Assembly: GCA_043513815.1 (NCBI GenBank)
Contig: CP121313.1
Location: 1,922,001-1,986,000, forward strand
Reading direction: 5' to 3'
DNA length: 64,000 nt
From: JANQIO01 sp043513815
Lineage (GTDB): Bacteria > Pseudomonadota > Gammaproteobacteria > Pseudomonadales > Halieaceae
Shown: positions 8,979 to 17,732 of the stretch, piece by piece
How positions within the stretch are numbered: position 1 is the stretch's first letter
How the letters are laid out: every line of letters starts with the position of its first letter
Translations under genes and position numbers: made by a program
Notes under the pieces: model-generated
What the model was told of the DNA's origin: nothing
Databases searched by the model: none
Seen by the model: only the letters and a program-made list of their open reading frames with translations

Positions 8979-9092
8979 TAGTACAGACCCCGGGGACCAA
9001 ACGGGGCTGGCGCGCTTTCGCAGTGCAACGATCGGGGCGGGACAGTGCTGCCGCACACACAGCGCGCAGCAAGAGGAGCGGGGGAATCAGTT

Positions 9093-9479
9093 ATGCATAT
9101 CTACGGGCTTTCCGGGACATTCAGGCGGCAGGAGGGGGTATCCATTCTCGGTGTCCTGGTGTTGCTGGCCCTGCTATCCTTTTTTCTCACGGTATCGATT
9201 CGGCTGTTGCCGCCCTGGATGGAGGGTCGTTCGGTAAAATCCGCAATCCTTAGCGTTGCCGAGGCATCCACGCCTGAGAACTCCTTGCGCGATGTCACCA
9301 AGCGCATCCAGAGCACCTTCAATACCAACCGCATCGAGGCTATCGCGCCCCGGGATGTCAAAGTCTATCGCGATGAGGGAAAGATCATCATCGAAGCCAA
9401 CTACGAGACCCGGACGCCGCTGTTCCGCAACGTTGACGCGGTGCTGATGTTTAATGACAACACGGTTGTCATTGACTGA
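9093..9479 (+). CDS. DUF4845 membrane protein
   Basis: A 128-aa protein that sits between lepB and rnc in many gammaproteobacteria; its function is unknown. There is one membrane segment near residues 12-36 (GVSILGVLVLLALLSFF), in a context that resembles a type IV pilin-like N-terminus. A soluble domain of about 90 residues follows, containing VKVYRDEGKIIIEANYE. ATG 9093 is chosen because it gives the usual compact N-terminus and has purine-rich sequence upstream. An in-frame GTG at 9045 is the alternative. It ends 3 bp before rnc. Confidence 0.8.
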   Translation: MHIYGLSGTFRRQEGVSILGVLVLLALLSFFLTVSIRLLPPWMEGRSVKSAILSVAEASTPENSLRDVTKRIQSTFNTNRIEAIAPRDVKVYRDEGKIIIEANYETRTPLFRNVDAVLMFNDNTVVID

Positions 9480-9482
9480 AGC

Positions 9483-10160
9483 GTGAGTGCGACGCGAGAG
9501 CGGCTGCAGCAGGTGCTGGGCTACCAGTTTTCCCAGCCGGCACTGTTGGAGCAGGCCCTGACCCATCGCTCGCGGGGCGCCCACAACAACGAGCGCCTTG
9601 AGTTCCTGGGCGATTCCATACTCAATCACTTGATTGCTGAACAGCTTTTTCGCCGGTTTCCGGAGGCCAGCGAAGGGGATCTTAGTCACATGCGCGCCGC
9701 CCTGGTGCGCGGAGATATGCTTGCTGTGATGGCGCGTGAAATGGCCCTGGGCGACGAAGTACTGCTGGGCCAGGGTGAGCGCAAGAGCGGTGGGCGTCGA
9801 CGCGACTCGATCCTGGCGGACGCTTTCGAGGCGGTGATCGGAGCGATACTGCTGGACGGTGGCTATAAAGTGGCGCGTGAGCGGGTCGAGGCCTGGTTTG
9901 CCCAGCGTCTGGACGCGGTGGACGCCGAGGCGGCCAAGAAAGATGCCAAGACTGCGCTGCAGGAGTATCTCCAGGCTCGCGGTCTGCCGCTACCGGAATA
10001 CCAGCTGGTAGCGGTGGAGGGAGCTGATCACTGTCAGCAGTTTACCGTGGAGTGCTGCCTGGGAGAGCCCGTCCTCAGGCAGAGCGGCACCGGCAGCAGT
10101 CGGCGTCGGGCAGAACAGGCAGCGGCGGGCGCTGCGCTGGAGGTGCTGAATGAGCGCTGA
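9483..10160 (+). CDS. rnc: ribonuclease III
   Basis: Double-strand-specific endoribonuclease for rRNA precursors, mRNAs and antisense duplexes. It has 225 aa, the typical size. The family signature NERLEFLGDSIL spans residues 36-47. The second acidic cluster is DSILADAFEAVIGAI, and a double-stranded RNA-binding domain covers about 155-225, starting at DAKTALQEYLQ. The start is GTG at 9483. Its 3' end overlaps era by 11 bp, the conserved rnc-era coupling. Confidence 0.96.
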   Translation: MSATRERLQQVLGYQFSQPALLEQALTHRSRGAHNNERLEFLGDSILNHLIAEQLFRRFPEASEGDLSHMRAALVRGDMLAVMAREMALGDEVLLGQGERKSGGRRRDSILADAFEAVIGAILLDGGYKVARERVEAWFAQRLDAVDAEAAKKDAKTALQEYLQARGLPLPEYQLVAVEGADHCQQFTVECCLGEPVLRQSGTGSSRRRAEQAAAGAALEVLNER

Positions 10161-11091
10161 AGACAAGCAGTCCGACGATGGAGAAGGCAGCGCGGCGGAG
10201 CCTGAGCGGTGCGGCTATGTGGCCATTATCGGTCGTCCCAATGTCGGCAAGTCGACCCTGCTGAACCATATTCTCGGCCAGAAAATCAGTATTACGTCGC
10301 GCAAGCCCCAGACCACCCGGCACCGGGTGCTCGGCATCAAGACCGAAGGCCTCGACCAGGTGGTCTTTGTGGATACGCCGGGATTGCACAAAGGCGCTCG
10401 CAAGGCGATCAACCGCTATATGAACCGCGCTGCACACTCCGCCATCGCCGACGTTGATGTGGTGGTCATGGTGGTGGATCGCACCCAGTGGACTGAAGAG
10501 GACGAATGGGTTCTGGAGCAGGCCGTGGCCGGTTCTGCCCCGGTGATCCTGGCAGTGAACAAGGTAGACCTGCTGGAAAATAAGGGAGCCCTGCTACCTC
10601 ATCTCCAGTTTCTGGCTCAACAGGCTGATTTCAAGGCCATATTGCCTATTTCTGCGCTCAATCGGCACAACATTGATGAGCTGGAGCGATGCATTCGCCA
10701 GGAGCTTCCGGCATCGGTGCATCTCTTCCCTGAGGATCAGATCACCGACCGCAGCCAGCGTTTCATGGCCGCGGAAATGGTGCGCGAGAAAATCATGCGC
10801 CAGCTGGGGGAAGAACTGCCCTATGCCATCACGGTGGAGATCGAGGAGTTTGCCAGCCGTGACGCCGTGTTGCATATTTCCGCGCTGATTTACGTAGAGC
10901 GCGACGGGCAGAAACGCATTCTCATCGGCAAGAGCGGCAGCCGCCTGCGCTCTATTGGCGCCGAGGCGCGCAAGGATATGGAAGCCTTGTTCGAATCCAA
11001 GGTCATGCTCAAGCTGTGGGTCAAGATCAAGTCCGGCTGGTCTGATGACGAGCGTGCCCTGCGCAGTCTGGGGTACGACGATCACGCCTGA
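10150..11091 (+). CDS. era: GTPase Era
   Basis: Essential GTPase that binds the 3' end of 16S rRNA and matures the 30S subunit. It has 313 aa. The P-loop GRPNVGKST is at residues 28-36, with FVDTPGLH and NKVD as switch II and base-recognition motifs. The C-terminal KH domain contains ILIGKSGSRLRSIG. The N-terminal 20 residues are acidic and longer than in E. coli. ATG 10150 lies inside the rnc end. The stop codon abuts a 15-bp tandem repeat array. Confidence 0.96.
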   Translation: MSAEDKQSDDGEGSAAEPERCGYVAIIGRPNVGKSTLLNHILGQKISITSRKPQTTRHRVLGIKTEGLDQVVFVDTPGLHKGARKAINRYMNRAAHSAIADVDVVVMVVDRTQWTEEDEWVLEQAVAGSAPVILAVNKVDLLENKGALLPHLQFLAQQADFKAILPISALNRHNIDELERCIRQELPASVHLFPEDQITDRSQRFMAAEMVREKIMRQLGEELPYAITVEIEEFASRDAVLHISALIYVERDGQKRILIGKSGSRLRSIGAEARKDMEALFESKVMLKLWVKIKSGWSDDERALRSLGYDDHA

Positions 11092-11174
11092 GCGGCTCCT
11101 GCCAGAGCGGCTCCTGCCAGAGCGGCTCCATCCAGAGCGGCTCCATCCAGAGCGGCTCCATCCAGAGCGGCTCC
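11091..11174. repeat. 15-bp tandem repeat array (5 copies plus 9 bp)
   Basis: Copies start at 11091, 11106, 11121, 11136 and 11151, with a partial sixth to 11174. The first two read AGCGGCTCCTGCCAG and the next three AGCGGCTCCATCCAG. The array begins at the last base of the era stop codon and fills most of the 114-bp gap to recO. The unit length is a multiple of three, and one frame reads a repeating five-residue peptide, but there is no sign of a separate gene. Confidence 0.97.
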
Positions 11175-11205
11175 CGTGCTGTTCCTGAGTGCAGTCTGAC
11201 AGCAG

Positions 11206-11937
11206 ATGAAAGCAATACTCGAATCCGGCTACGTCATCCATACCCGCCCCTGGCGGGATACCTCGCTACTGGTGGAGTTTTTCAGTCGCGAGCACGGCCG
11301 GGTGTCAATGATTGCTCGCGGCGCCAAGGGACGACGGACCCGGGGCGGCAGCAGCGCTGCACTGTTGCAGCCCTTTACCCCGCTGCAATGCTCCTGGGGC
11401 GGGCGGTCCCAACTCAAGAACCTTTCCAGTTGCGAGCCACTGGCACCGGCCCTGCCGCTTACCGGCGAACGTGTCTATAGCGGCCTGTACATGAATGAGC
11501 TGCTGATGCGCCTGCTGCACCATGAGGACCCCCACAGGGTCCTGTTTGACCACTATGCGGCGGTGCTTTCCCTGCTGGCCGCGGGGCAGGCTGCGGGGAC
11601 CGGCGAATCCGGGGAAATTCCCCTGCGGCGCTTCGAACTGGTGTTGCTGGAAGAGCTGGGCTACGGCTTCGATCTCTCCTGTGATGGACTCAGCGGTGAG
11701 CGGCTGGTGGAAGACACCTGGTACCACTATCAGGAGGAGCATGGCCTGGTGCTGGCCCCGTCCAGCGCCAATGACCGCCTGCCTCGCTATCGGGGCGCAG
11801 ACTTGTTGCGCATCAGTGAAGGTGACTTTGACGGCACCGCCAGACAGTGCGCCAAGCGCCTGATGCGGCAGGTGCTGGGGGCTCACCTGGGTGAAAAACC
11901 GCTCAAAAGCCGCGAGCTGTTCCGACGACCCGATTAA
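11206..11937 (+). CDS. recO: DNA repair protein RecO
   Basis: Mediator of the RecFOR pathway that loads RecA on SSB-coated single-stranded DNA. It has 243 aa. The N-terminal OB-fold is recognisable in ESGYVIHTRPWRDTSLLVEF and FSREHGRVSMIARGAKG. The helical domain has LYMNELLMRLLHHEDPH and FELVLLEELGYGFDL. The C-terminus ends with KPLKSRELFR, typical for the family. It follows era as in many proteobacteria. Confidence 0.94.
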   Translation: MKAILESGYVIHTRPWRDTSLLVEFFSREHGRVSMIARGAKGRRTRGGSSAALLQPFTPLQCSWGGRSQLKNLSSCEPLAPALPLTGERVYSGLYMNELLMRLLHHEDPHRVLFDHYAAVLSLLAAGQAAGTGESGEIPLRRFELVLLEELGYGFDLSCDGLSGERLVEDTWYHYQEEHGLVLAPSSANDRLPRYRGADLLRISEGDFDGTARQCAKRLMRQVLGAHLGEKPLKSRELFRRPD

Positions 11938-11994
11938 GCTGACGGTAGCTGTTGCAGGTCAATCCGGCGCCGAACTTCGCGAGGGTGGAATCGA

Positions 11995-12010
11995 CAGGGT
12001 ATAATCCCTG
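11995..12010 (+). promoter_or_regulatory. TATAAT -10 box inside a 5-bp inverted repeat, upstream of cysM
   Basis: CAGGG (11995-11999), TATAAT (12000-12005), CCCTG (12006-12010). The hexamer is a perfect -10, but no convincing -35 lies 16-18 bp upstream. Transcription would begin near 12012, giving an almost leaderless cysM message (ATG at 12015). The flanking arms could form an operator. Confidence 0.4.
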
Positions 12011-12014
12011 CCCC

Positions 12015-12905
12015 ATGCCAGACTATCCCACGATTGAAGATTGCGTCGGCAATACCCCACTGGTGCGCCTGCAGCGCATGGGCGCGGGTACCGACAATAC
12101 CGTCCTGTTGAAGCTGGAGGGCAATAACCCGGCCGGCTCGGTCAAGGATCGCCCCGCCATGAGCATGATCCAGCGGGCCGAGGCCCGCGGCGAGATAAAG
12201 CCCGGCGACGTGCTGATCGAAGCCACCAGCGGCAACACTGGCATTGCCCTGGCAATGGCGGCTGCCATCAAGGGTTATCCCCTCAAGCTGATCATGCCCT
12301 CCCACATGAGCGACGAGCGCAAGCAGGCAATGTCGGCCTATGGGGCGGAACTTATCGAAGTGACCCAGGAAGAAGGTATGGAAGGCGCCCGAGACCTTGC
12401 CATGGCCATGCAGGCCGAGGGCAAGGGCAGGGTGCTCGACCAGTTCGCGAATCCGGACAACCCCGAAGCGCACTATGCCGGCACCGGCCCGGAAATTTGG
12501 CGCGACACCGAGGGCACGGTCACCCACTTTGTCAGCTCCATGGGCACCACCGGTACCATCATGGGCACCTCCCGCTTTCTCAAGGAGCAGAATCCGGATA
12601 TCCAGATCATTGGCCTGCAGCCTGAGGATGGCTCCAGCATTCCCGGGATTCGCCGCTGGCCCAAGGCCTACCTGCCGAAGATCTATGACGACACTCGCGT
12701 TGACAGGGTCATCGACATCAGCCAGCAGGAATCCGAAGAGACCATGCGTGAACTGGCCCGGCGCGAGGGTATTTTTGCCGGCGTTTCTTCCGGTGGCTGC
12801 GTCGCCGGCGCCCTTCGGGTGGCGAGCGAAACGAGCAATGCAGTGATCGTCGTCATTATCTGCGACCGCGGCGATCGCTACCTGTCCACCGGCGTTTACG
12901 GTTAG
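12015..12905 (+). CDS. cysM: cysteine synthase B
   Basis: PLP enzyme that makes cysteine from O-acetylserine and sulfide or thiosulfate. It has 296 aa. The PLP lysine is K44 in NNPAGSVKDRPAM, and the phosphate-binding loop is EATSGNTGIALA. The substrate loop SSMGTTGTIMG and IFAGVSSGGCVAGAL also fit. The EGNNPAGSVKDRP form marks CysM rather than CysK. ATG 12015 is chosen over an upstream in-frame start at 11952, because the conserved protein begins PTIEDCVGNTPLVRL and a -10 box lies between. Confidence 0.94.
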   Translation: MPDYPTIEDCVGNTPLVRLQRMGAGTDNTVLLKLEGNNPAGSVKDRPAMSMIQRAEARGEIKPGDVLIEATSGNTGIALAMAAAIKGYPLKLIMPSHMSDERKQAMSAYGAELIEVTQEEGMEGARDLAMAMQAEGKGRVLDQFANPDNPEAHYAGTGPEIWRDTEGTVTHFVSSMGTTGTIMGTSRFLKEQNPDIQIIGLQPEDGSSIPGIRRWPKAYLPKIYDDTRVDRVIDISQQESEETMRELARREGIFAGVSSGGCVAGALRVASETSNAVIVVIICDRGDRYLSTGVYG

Positions 12906-12910
12906 CCGGC

Positions 12911-15160
12911 GTGGTTCGGGTTCGAGCTGAGCGGGATGCAGACGCCGGTCGCTGGTTGCAGGAGCAACTGGCGGAATTCCCTGCCGAGGATCGCGAGCAG
13001 GTAGGCCTGGCCTTCGACGTGGTGTGCAGCGTCCCGGCCCACGAGGCGAGCTCACCGCAACGCAATATCTGGTATGGGCACGGCGACTGTCGGGGCACAG
13101 GCCTGGATATGGTCGAAATTCTTTCCGAGCTGCACATGGGTGCTGACAGTCTGGTCGCGGCCATGTTGTACCGCGCTGTGGCGGAGGGGCGCCTGTCTTT
13201 CGAGGATGTGGAGCGTCGGTTCAAGCCGGGAGTCGCAAAGCTGCTGGCCGGGGTGCAGCGCATGTCGGCGATCAGCGTTCTCAATATTGATCGGGATGCG
13301 CCGGTGCTGGGTCAGGCCGACGCGCAAAAAGACAATATTCGCAAGATGCTCATCGCGCTGGTAGACGATGTGCGGGTGGCGCTGATCAAACTGGCGGAGC
13401 GGACCTGTGCCATTCGCGCGGTCAAAGACGACGAGGCCAGTCGCCGGGCTGTGGCGCAGGAGGTCTTCGACGTCTACGCGCCGCTGGCGCACCGCCTGGG
13501 TATTGGCCACCTGAAGTGGGAGCTGGAGGACCTGTCGTTTCGCTACCTGTACCAGGACGCCTACCACAAGATTGCCCGACTGCTGGATGGCAAGCGACTG
13601 GAGCGTGACAAGTTCATCGAGCGGGTCAAGATCCAGATTACCGAGACCCTGGCGCAGGAGGGCATTGCAGCCGAGCTGAGAGGCCGCTCCAAGCATATCT
13701 ATAGCATCTGGCGGAAGATGCAGCGCAAGGGGATCGGCTTCTCCCAGGTCTACGATATACGCGCGGTGCGAATCCTGGTGCCCAGCGTAAAAGACTGCTA
13801 CGCCGCCCTGGGCACGGTGCACGGCCTATGGCGCAATATCCCCAATGAGTTTGACGATTACATCGCCAACCCCAAGGAAAACGGCTACCGCTCCCTGCAC
13901 ACTGCGGTCATCGGCCCGGAGGGCAAGATTCTGGAAATCCAGATTCGCACCCAGGATATGGACGAAGAAGCGGAGCTGGGCGTCTGCGCCCACTGGCGCT
14001 ATAAGGGCTCTGATCGAGAGGGTGGCCTGTCCAGTAGCTACGAGGAAAAAATCGCCTGGCTGCGGCAGGTGCTGGACTGGCATGAGGAAACCGGAGATGT
14101 GGGCGAACTCGCGGAACAGTTCAGCGCCGAGACCTCCCAGGACCGCGTTTATGTGTTTACCCCGGGCGGCGATGTGGTCAACCTGGCTGCCGGGGCAACA
14201 CCGCTGGATTTTGCTTACCACGTACATACCGAAGTGGGGCACAGCTGCCGGGGTGCCAAGGTCAACGGCTCTATCGTCCCCCTGACCTATCCGCTCAATA
14301 CCGGGGAGCGGGTGCAGATACTGACCGGCAAGGAAGCCTCACCCAGGCGCGACTGGCTTCAGCCCGGCCTGGGCTATCTGAAAACGTCGCGGGCCAGGGC
14401 CAAGGTGCAGCACTGGTTCCGGGCTCAGGCGAGGGACGAGAATGTCGACGCCGGGCGCCGCTTGCTGGAGCGCGAGTTCAAACGCCTGGCACTCACCAGT
14501 ATTGACTACAAGCGGGTGGCCAATCGGGTGCAGTTGGGCAGCGTCGAAGACATGTTCGCCGCCGTGGGCGCCGGGGAACTGAGCGCGGCCCAGGTGCTGG
14601 CCGCCGCCCAGGCGCTGATACCGAACGCCGAGCCGAGCCAGACACCGGCCGTCAAGCTGCGCCGCAGGTCGCGGGGCGAGGACGGCGGTGACGTGCAGGT
14701 GCAGGGTATTGGCAACCTGCTGAATCACCTGGCCGGCTGCTGTAAACCGGTGCCGGGAGATACCATCATTGGTTTTATTACCCAGGGACGCGGTGTCAGC
14801 GTACACCGTCGCGACTGCAACCGTTTACTGCACCTGCAGATGGAGCATCCCGAGCGTATTCTTGAAGTGAGCTGGGGCTCCACGGAGCGCAGCGGTAGCT
14901 ACGAAGTGGATATCGCCATCGAGGCCTATGATCGTTCCGGGCTGTTGCGCGATATCACTGAATTGCTGGCGGCGGCGCGTATCAACGTGCTGTCCATCAA
15001 TACCAGCACCGATCGCTCTGAGCATGTTGCCACCATGCGCCTGCGCGTGGAGGTGCCCGACCTCGGCTTCCTCGCCAGGCTCCTGAATCGCATCGGCAGC
15101 CTCAATAACGTCATGTCCGCACGTCGGATCGGTGAGGACGGCGTTGAACAGGCAGGCTGA
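12911..15160 (+). CDS. relA: GTP pyrophosphokinase RelA, (p)ppGpp synthetase I
   Basis: Ribosome-associated synthetase that makes (p)ppGpp when uncharged tRNA enters the A site. It has 749 aa (E. coli 744). In order: a degenerate HD region lacking the HD catalytic pair, then a synthetase domain with GRSKHIYSIWRKMQRKG and E313-F-D-D316, the EXDD form of monofunctional synthetases rather than the RXKD form of bifunctional enzymes. The TGS domain follows (VYVFTPGGDVVNLAAGATPLD), then a zinc-finger-like GCCKPVPGDTIIGF segment and a C-terminal ACT domain. The start is GTG at 12911, five bases after the cysM stop. The end overlaps mazG. Confidence 0.97.
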   Translation: MVRVRAERDADAGRWLQEQLAEFPAEDREQVGLAFDVVCSVPAHEASSPQRNIWYGHGDCRGTGLDMVEILSELHMGADSLVAAMLYRAVAEGRLSFEDVERRFKPGVAKLLAGVQRMSAISVLNIDRDAPVLGQADAQKDNIRKMLIALVDDVRVALIKLAERTCAIRAVKDDEASRRAVAQEVFDVYAPLAHRLGIGHLKWELEDLSFRYLYQDAYHKIARLLDGKRLERDKFIERVKIQITETLAQEGIAAELRGRSKHIYSIWRKMQRKGIGFSQVYDIRAVRILVPSVKDCYAALGTVHGLWRNIPNEFDDYIANPKENGYRSLHTAVIGPEGKILEIQIRTQDMDEEAELGVCAHWRYKGSDREGGLSSSYEEKIAWLRQVLDWHEETGDVGELAEQFSAETSQDRVYVFTPGGDVVNLAAGATPLDFAYHVHTEVGHSCRGAKVNGSIVPLTYPLNTGERVQILTGKEASPRRDWLQPGLGYLKTSRARAKVQHWFRAQARDENVDAGRRLLEREFKRLALTSIDYKRVANRVQLGSVEDMFAAVGAGELSAAQVLAAAQALIPNAEPSQTPAVKLRRRSRGEDGGDVQVQGIGNLLNHLAGCCKPVPGDTIIGFITQGRGVSVHRRDCNRLLHLQMEHPERILEVSWGSTERSGSYEVDIAIEAYDRSGLLRDITELLAAARINVLSINTSTDRSEHVATMRLRVEVPDLGFLARLLNRIGSLNNVMSARRIGEDGVEQAG

Positions 15161-15998
15161 TAAAGGCTACCGCATCGAGCACCTGCTGCGCGTCATGGAG
15201 CGCTTGCGCGATCCTGTACACGGTTGTCCCTGGGACTTGCAGCAGGATTTTACTACCATCGTACCCTCCACCCTGGAAGAAGCCTACGAGCTGGTAGAGG
15301 CAATTGAGCACGGCGACTTTGACCACGTCGCCGAAGAGTTGGGTGACCTGATGTTTCAGGTGGTGTTCTATGCGCAAATGGGCCAGGAGAAAGGGCTGTT
15401 TGATTTCCCCCAGGTGGTGCACACACTGGTGGACAAATTGGTGCGGCGACACCCCCATGTGTTTGCCGAGGGAGACATTGAAGGCGTTGTTGATGGTGCA
15501 GCCAGCGTTGCGGACGTCAAGCAGAGCTGGGAGGCCATCAAGCGCGGCGAGCGCGCCAACCGTCAACAGACGGCGGTACTGGACGATATTCCGCTGGCGC
15601 TACCGGCACTGAGCCGCGCCCAGAAGGTAACGAAACGGGCTGCCACCGTAGGCTTTGACTGGCCGGATATGCAGGGGGTCAGGGACAAGGTGGCCGAGGA
15701 GCTGCAGGAGTTGTCAGAGGCACTTGACGGCTCGCCAGCAGGGCCTGCGCGTACAGAGCGTGTGGAAGATGAGCTCGGCGACCTGCTGTTCTGCTGCGTG
15801 AATCTGGCGCGTCACAACGGGATTGACGCTGAGGCGGCACTGCGTCGTGCCACGGCCAAGTTCGAGGGACGCTTCAATGCCCTGGAAGTCATGGTGCAGG
15901 AGCGCGGCGAGCGTATTGAAGACACACCGCTGGAGGAGCTTGACCAGTTCTGGGAGCAGGTGAAACGGGAAGCGCGCGAGCGACGGGGTGACGCTTGA
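15144..15998 (+). CDS. mazG: nucleoside triphosphate pyrophosphohydrolase MazG
   Basis: Hydrolyses (d)NTPs to monophosphates and lowers (p)ppGpp-linked stress in E. coli. The protein has two MazG domains. The first has DPVHGCPWDLQQ, LEEAYELVEAI and EELGDLMFQVVFYA. The second has VAEELQELSEAL and VEDELGDLLFCCVNLAR, each giving the EExxE/ExxD metal-binding pattern. TTG 15144 is preferred because GGTGAGG (15131-15137) lies six bases before it. GTG 15132, four codons upstream, is the alternative. It overlaps the relA end, matching the relA-mazG link of E. coli. Confidence 0.92.
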   Translation: MNRQADKGYRIEHLLRVMERLRDPVHGCPWDLQQDFTTIVPSTLEEAYELVEAIEHGDFDHVAEELGDLMFQVVFYAQMGQEKGLFDFPQVVHTLVDKLVRRHPHVFAEGDIEGVVDGAASVADVKQSWEAIKRGERANRQQTAVLDDIPLALPALSRAQKVTKRAATVGFDWPDMQGVRDKVAEELQELSEALDGSPAGPARTERVEDELGDLLFCCVNLARHNGIDAEAALRRATAKFEGRFNALEVMVQERGERIEDTPLEELDQFWEQVKREARERRGDA

Positions 15999-16023
15999 AC
16001 TGGGTAGCCCGCCCCTGTATGGT
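15995..16023 (+). promoter_or_regulatory. predicted sigma-70 promoter of adk
   Basis: TTGAAC (15995-16000), 17-bp spacer, TATGGT (16018-16023). The -35 overlaps the mazG stop codon. The expected start near 16030 leaves a leader of about 36 nt before the adk ATG. Confidence 0.5.
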
Positions 16024-16065
16024 TTGCTCCCTTGTTAACACCGCACTCCCCAGGGCTCGATAATA

Positions 16066-16710
16066 ATGCGACTGATTCTGTTGGGCGCCCCCGGCGCAGG
16101 TAAGGGCACCCAAGCCCAGTTCATTTGCAAGCATTTCTCAATCCCGCAAATATCCACCGGTGACATGCTGCGCGCCGCGGTCAAGGCGGGCACGCCCCTG
16201 GGCCTGGAAGCGAAGGAGGTCATGGCCTCTGGTGCCCTGGTTTCCGACGACCTGATTATTGCGCTGGTCAAGGAGCGTATTACCGAGCCCGACTGTGCCA
16301 ACGGATTCCTGTTCGATGGATTCCCGCGCACCATCCCCCAGGCACAGGCTGTGGTGGATGCCAGTATTCCCATTGATCACGTGCTGGAGATTAACGTCGA
16401 GGACGAGCAGATCGTATCGCGCATGAGCGGCCGCCGCGTTCACGAGGCGTCAGGTCGAATCTACCATGTAACTCATAACCCTCCTCAGCGCGAGGGCCTC
16501 GACGACGAAACCGGCGATCCGCTGGTACAGCGAGAAGATGATAAAGAGGAAACGGTGCGCAAGCGCCTTCAGGTTTATCATGACCAGACCGCGCCGCTAA
16601 TTGATTTCTACCAGGCCCTTGAAGGTGAAGCTGCGCCGGCCTATCACCGGGTCGAAGGCGTTGGCAGTGTAGAAGAGATCACCAAAAAAGTTCTCGACGC
16701 GCTCAGCTAG
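16066..16710 (+). CDS. adk: adenylate kinase
   Basis: Phosphotransfer between ATP and AMP, keeping adenine nucleotide balance. It has 214 aa, exactly the E. coli length. The P-loop GAPGAGKGT is at 7-15, and the AMP-binding signature is FLFDGFPRTIPQAQ. The LID runs from GRRVHEASGRIYHVTHNPP and has no zinc cysteines, as is usual in gram-negatives. AGGG (16052-16055) precedes the ATG. It sits alone between mazG and the H1-like gene. Confidence 0.97.
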   Translation: MRLILLGAPGAGKGTQAQFICKHFSIPQISTGDMLRAAVKAGTPLGLEAKEVMASGALVSDDLIIALVKERITEPDCANGFLFDGFPRTIPQAQAVVDASIPIDHVLEINVEDEQIVSRMSGRRVHEASGRIYHVTHNPPQREGLDDETGDPLVQREDDKEETVRKRLQVYHDQTAPLIDFYQALEGEAAPAYHRVEGVGSVEEITKKVLDALS

Positions 16711-16758
16711 TCGGCCGTAAGACCGCATTTCCCGAATTGAAACTGCGACACCCGCGCC

Positions 16759-16788
16759 TTGAACGGGGTGAAACCTCTATGCTATTTT
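16759..16788 (+). promoter_or_regulatory. possible promoter of the H1-like gene (extended -10)
   Basis: TTGAAC (16759-16764), 18-bp spacer, TATTTT (16783-16788) preceded by TGC, an extended -10 form. Transcription would begin near 16795, 34 nt before the chosen ATG. Confidence 0.4.
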
Positions 16789-16828
16789 GCTGGGGTGCCA
16801 TTTCATAATAACCATGGGGAAAATCAAT

Positions 16829-17683
16829 ATGGCGACTCGTCCCAAAGCAAAAGCGAAAAAAGGTCCGGCCAAAAAAGCCGCGGCGAAAAAGTCTCCTGCA
16901 AGGAAAGCGAAGAAAGCACCTGTCAGGAAGGCTGCAAAAAAAGCGACGCCCAAGGCGAAGAAGCCTGAGCAGTTTCCAATGGTCAAGCGCGCCAAGGACG
17001 CACTTGGCAGTTTAGAAAAAACCCTGGAGAAAGAACGCAAGGCCGTAGCCGCTGCTCGCAAGAAGGCGGCCGCAGCTCGTGCCAAGGCGGCGAAGTCCGC
17101 CAAGGCTGCCGATAAGCGTGCGGCCAAGGCGGCGAGTAACGCAGTCCAGCGCGCCAACAAGAAGGTGTCATCCCTGCGGGATCGCGCCGCCACAGCTCGG
17201 GCGAAGTTCAATGACGCGGTCGAGACAGCCAAACACAAGGCAGCCGAAGAAGTGGCACGCGAGCGCATCGCCGCTCACAAGGCTGCACTGGCCGCCAAGG
17301 CGGAAGTGGACAAGGCCAAGGCGCTGGGCGCCCATGCGGCCAAGTGGGCCAAGGCACGGGCCGCGGCTGACGCCAAGAAGCTTCGCGCGCTTGAGAAGCG
17401 ACTGGAAGCGCAGTTGAAGAAGGCGGCGAAGAAAGCTGAAGCCAAAAAGAAGAAGGCTGCGGCAAAGAAATCCAAGCCCAAGAAAGCGGCCGCGAAGAAA
17501 AAGGCAGCTCCAAAGAAGAAAGCCGCAGCCAAGAAAAAAGCTGCACCCAAGAAAAAGGCAGCAGCCAAGAAAAAGGCGGCTCCAAAGAAAAAGGCGGTAG
17601 CCAAGAAAAAAGCGGCTCCGAAGAAAAAAGCGGCTCCGAAGAAAAAGGCGGCTCCGAAGAAAAAGGCGGCCAGGAAGAAGTAG
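16829..17683 (+). CDS. histone H1-like Lys/Ala-rich DNA-binding protein (AlgP-like)
   Basis: A 284-aa, extremely basic protein. The N-terminal stretch of about 45 residues is Lys/Ala/Pro-rich. A central part of about 170 residues is predicted helical or coiled coil, with regular Ala/Lys/Arg heptads (KAAKSAKAADKRAAKAASN). The C-terminal tail of about 85 residues is built from KKKAAPKKKAAAKKKAA units, encoded by an 18-bp-like nucleotide repeat. Such tails bind DNA non-specifically, as in eukaryotic H1 and Pseudomonas AlgP (an alginate regulator). ATG 16829 has GGGGA (16816-16820) upstream; ATG 16814 is the alternative. The function here is inferred from composition only. Confidence 0.8.
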   Translation: MATRPKAKAKKGPAKKAAAKKSPARKAKKAPVRKAAKKATPKAKKPEQFPMVKRAKDALGSLEKTLEKERKAVAAARKKAAAARAKAAKSAKAADKRAAKAASNAVQRANKKVSSLRDRAATARAKFNDAVETAKHKAAEEVARERIAAHKAALAAKAEVDKAKALGAHAAKWAKARAAADAKKLRALEKRLEAQLKKAAKKAEAKKKKAAAKKSKPKKAAAKKKAAPKKKAAAKKKAAPKKKAAAKKKAAPKKKAVAKKKAAPKKKAAPKKKAAPKKKAARKK

Positions 17684-17732
17684 TACCGGCGAGGGTCGGC
17701 CCCGGCATAGAGCCGGGCTGTCACCGCGATGG

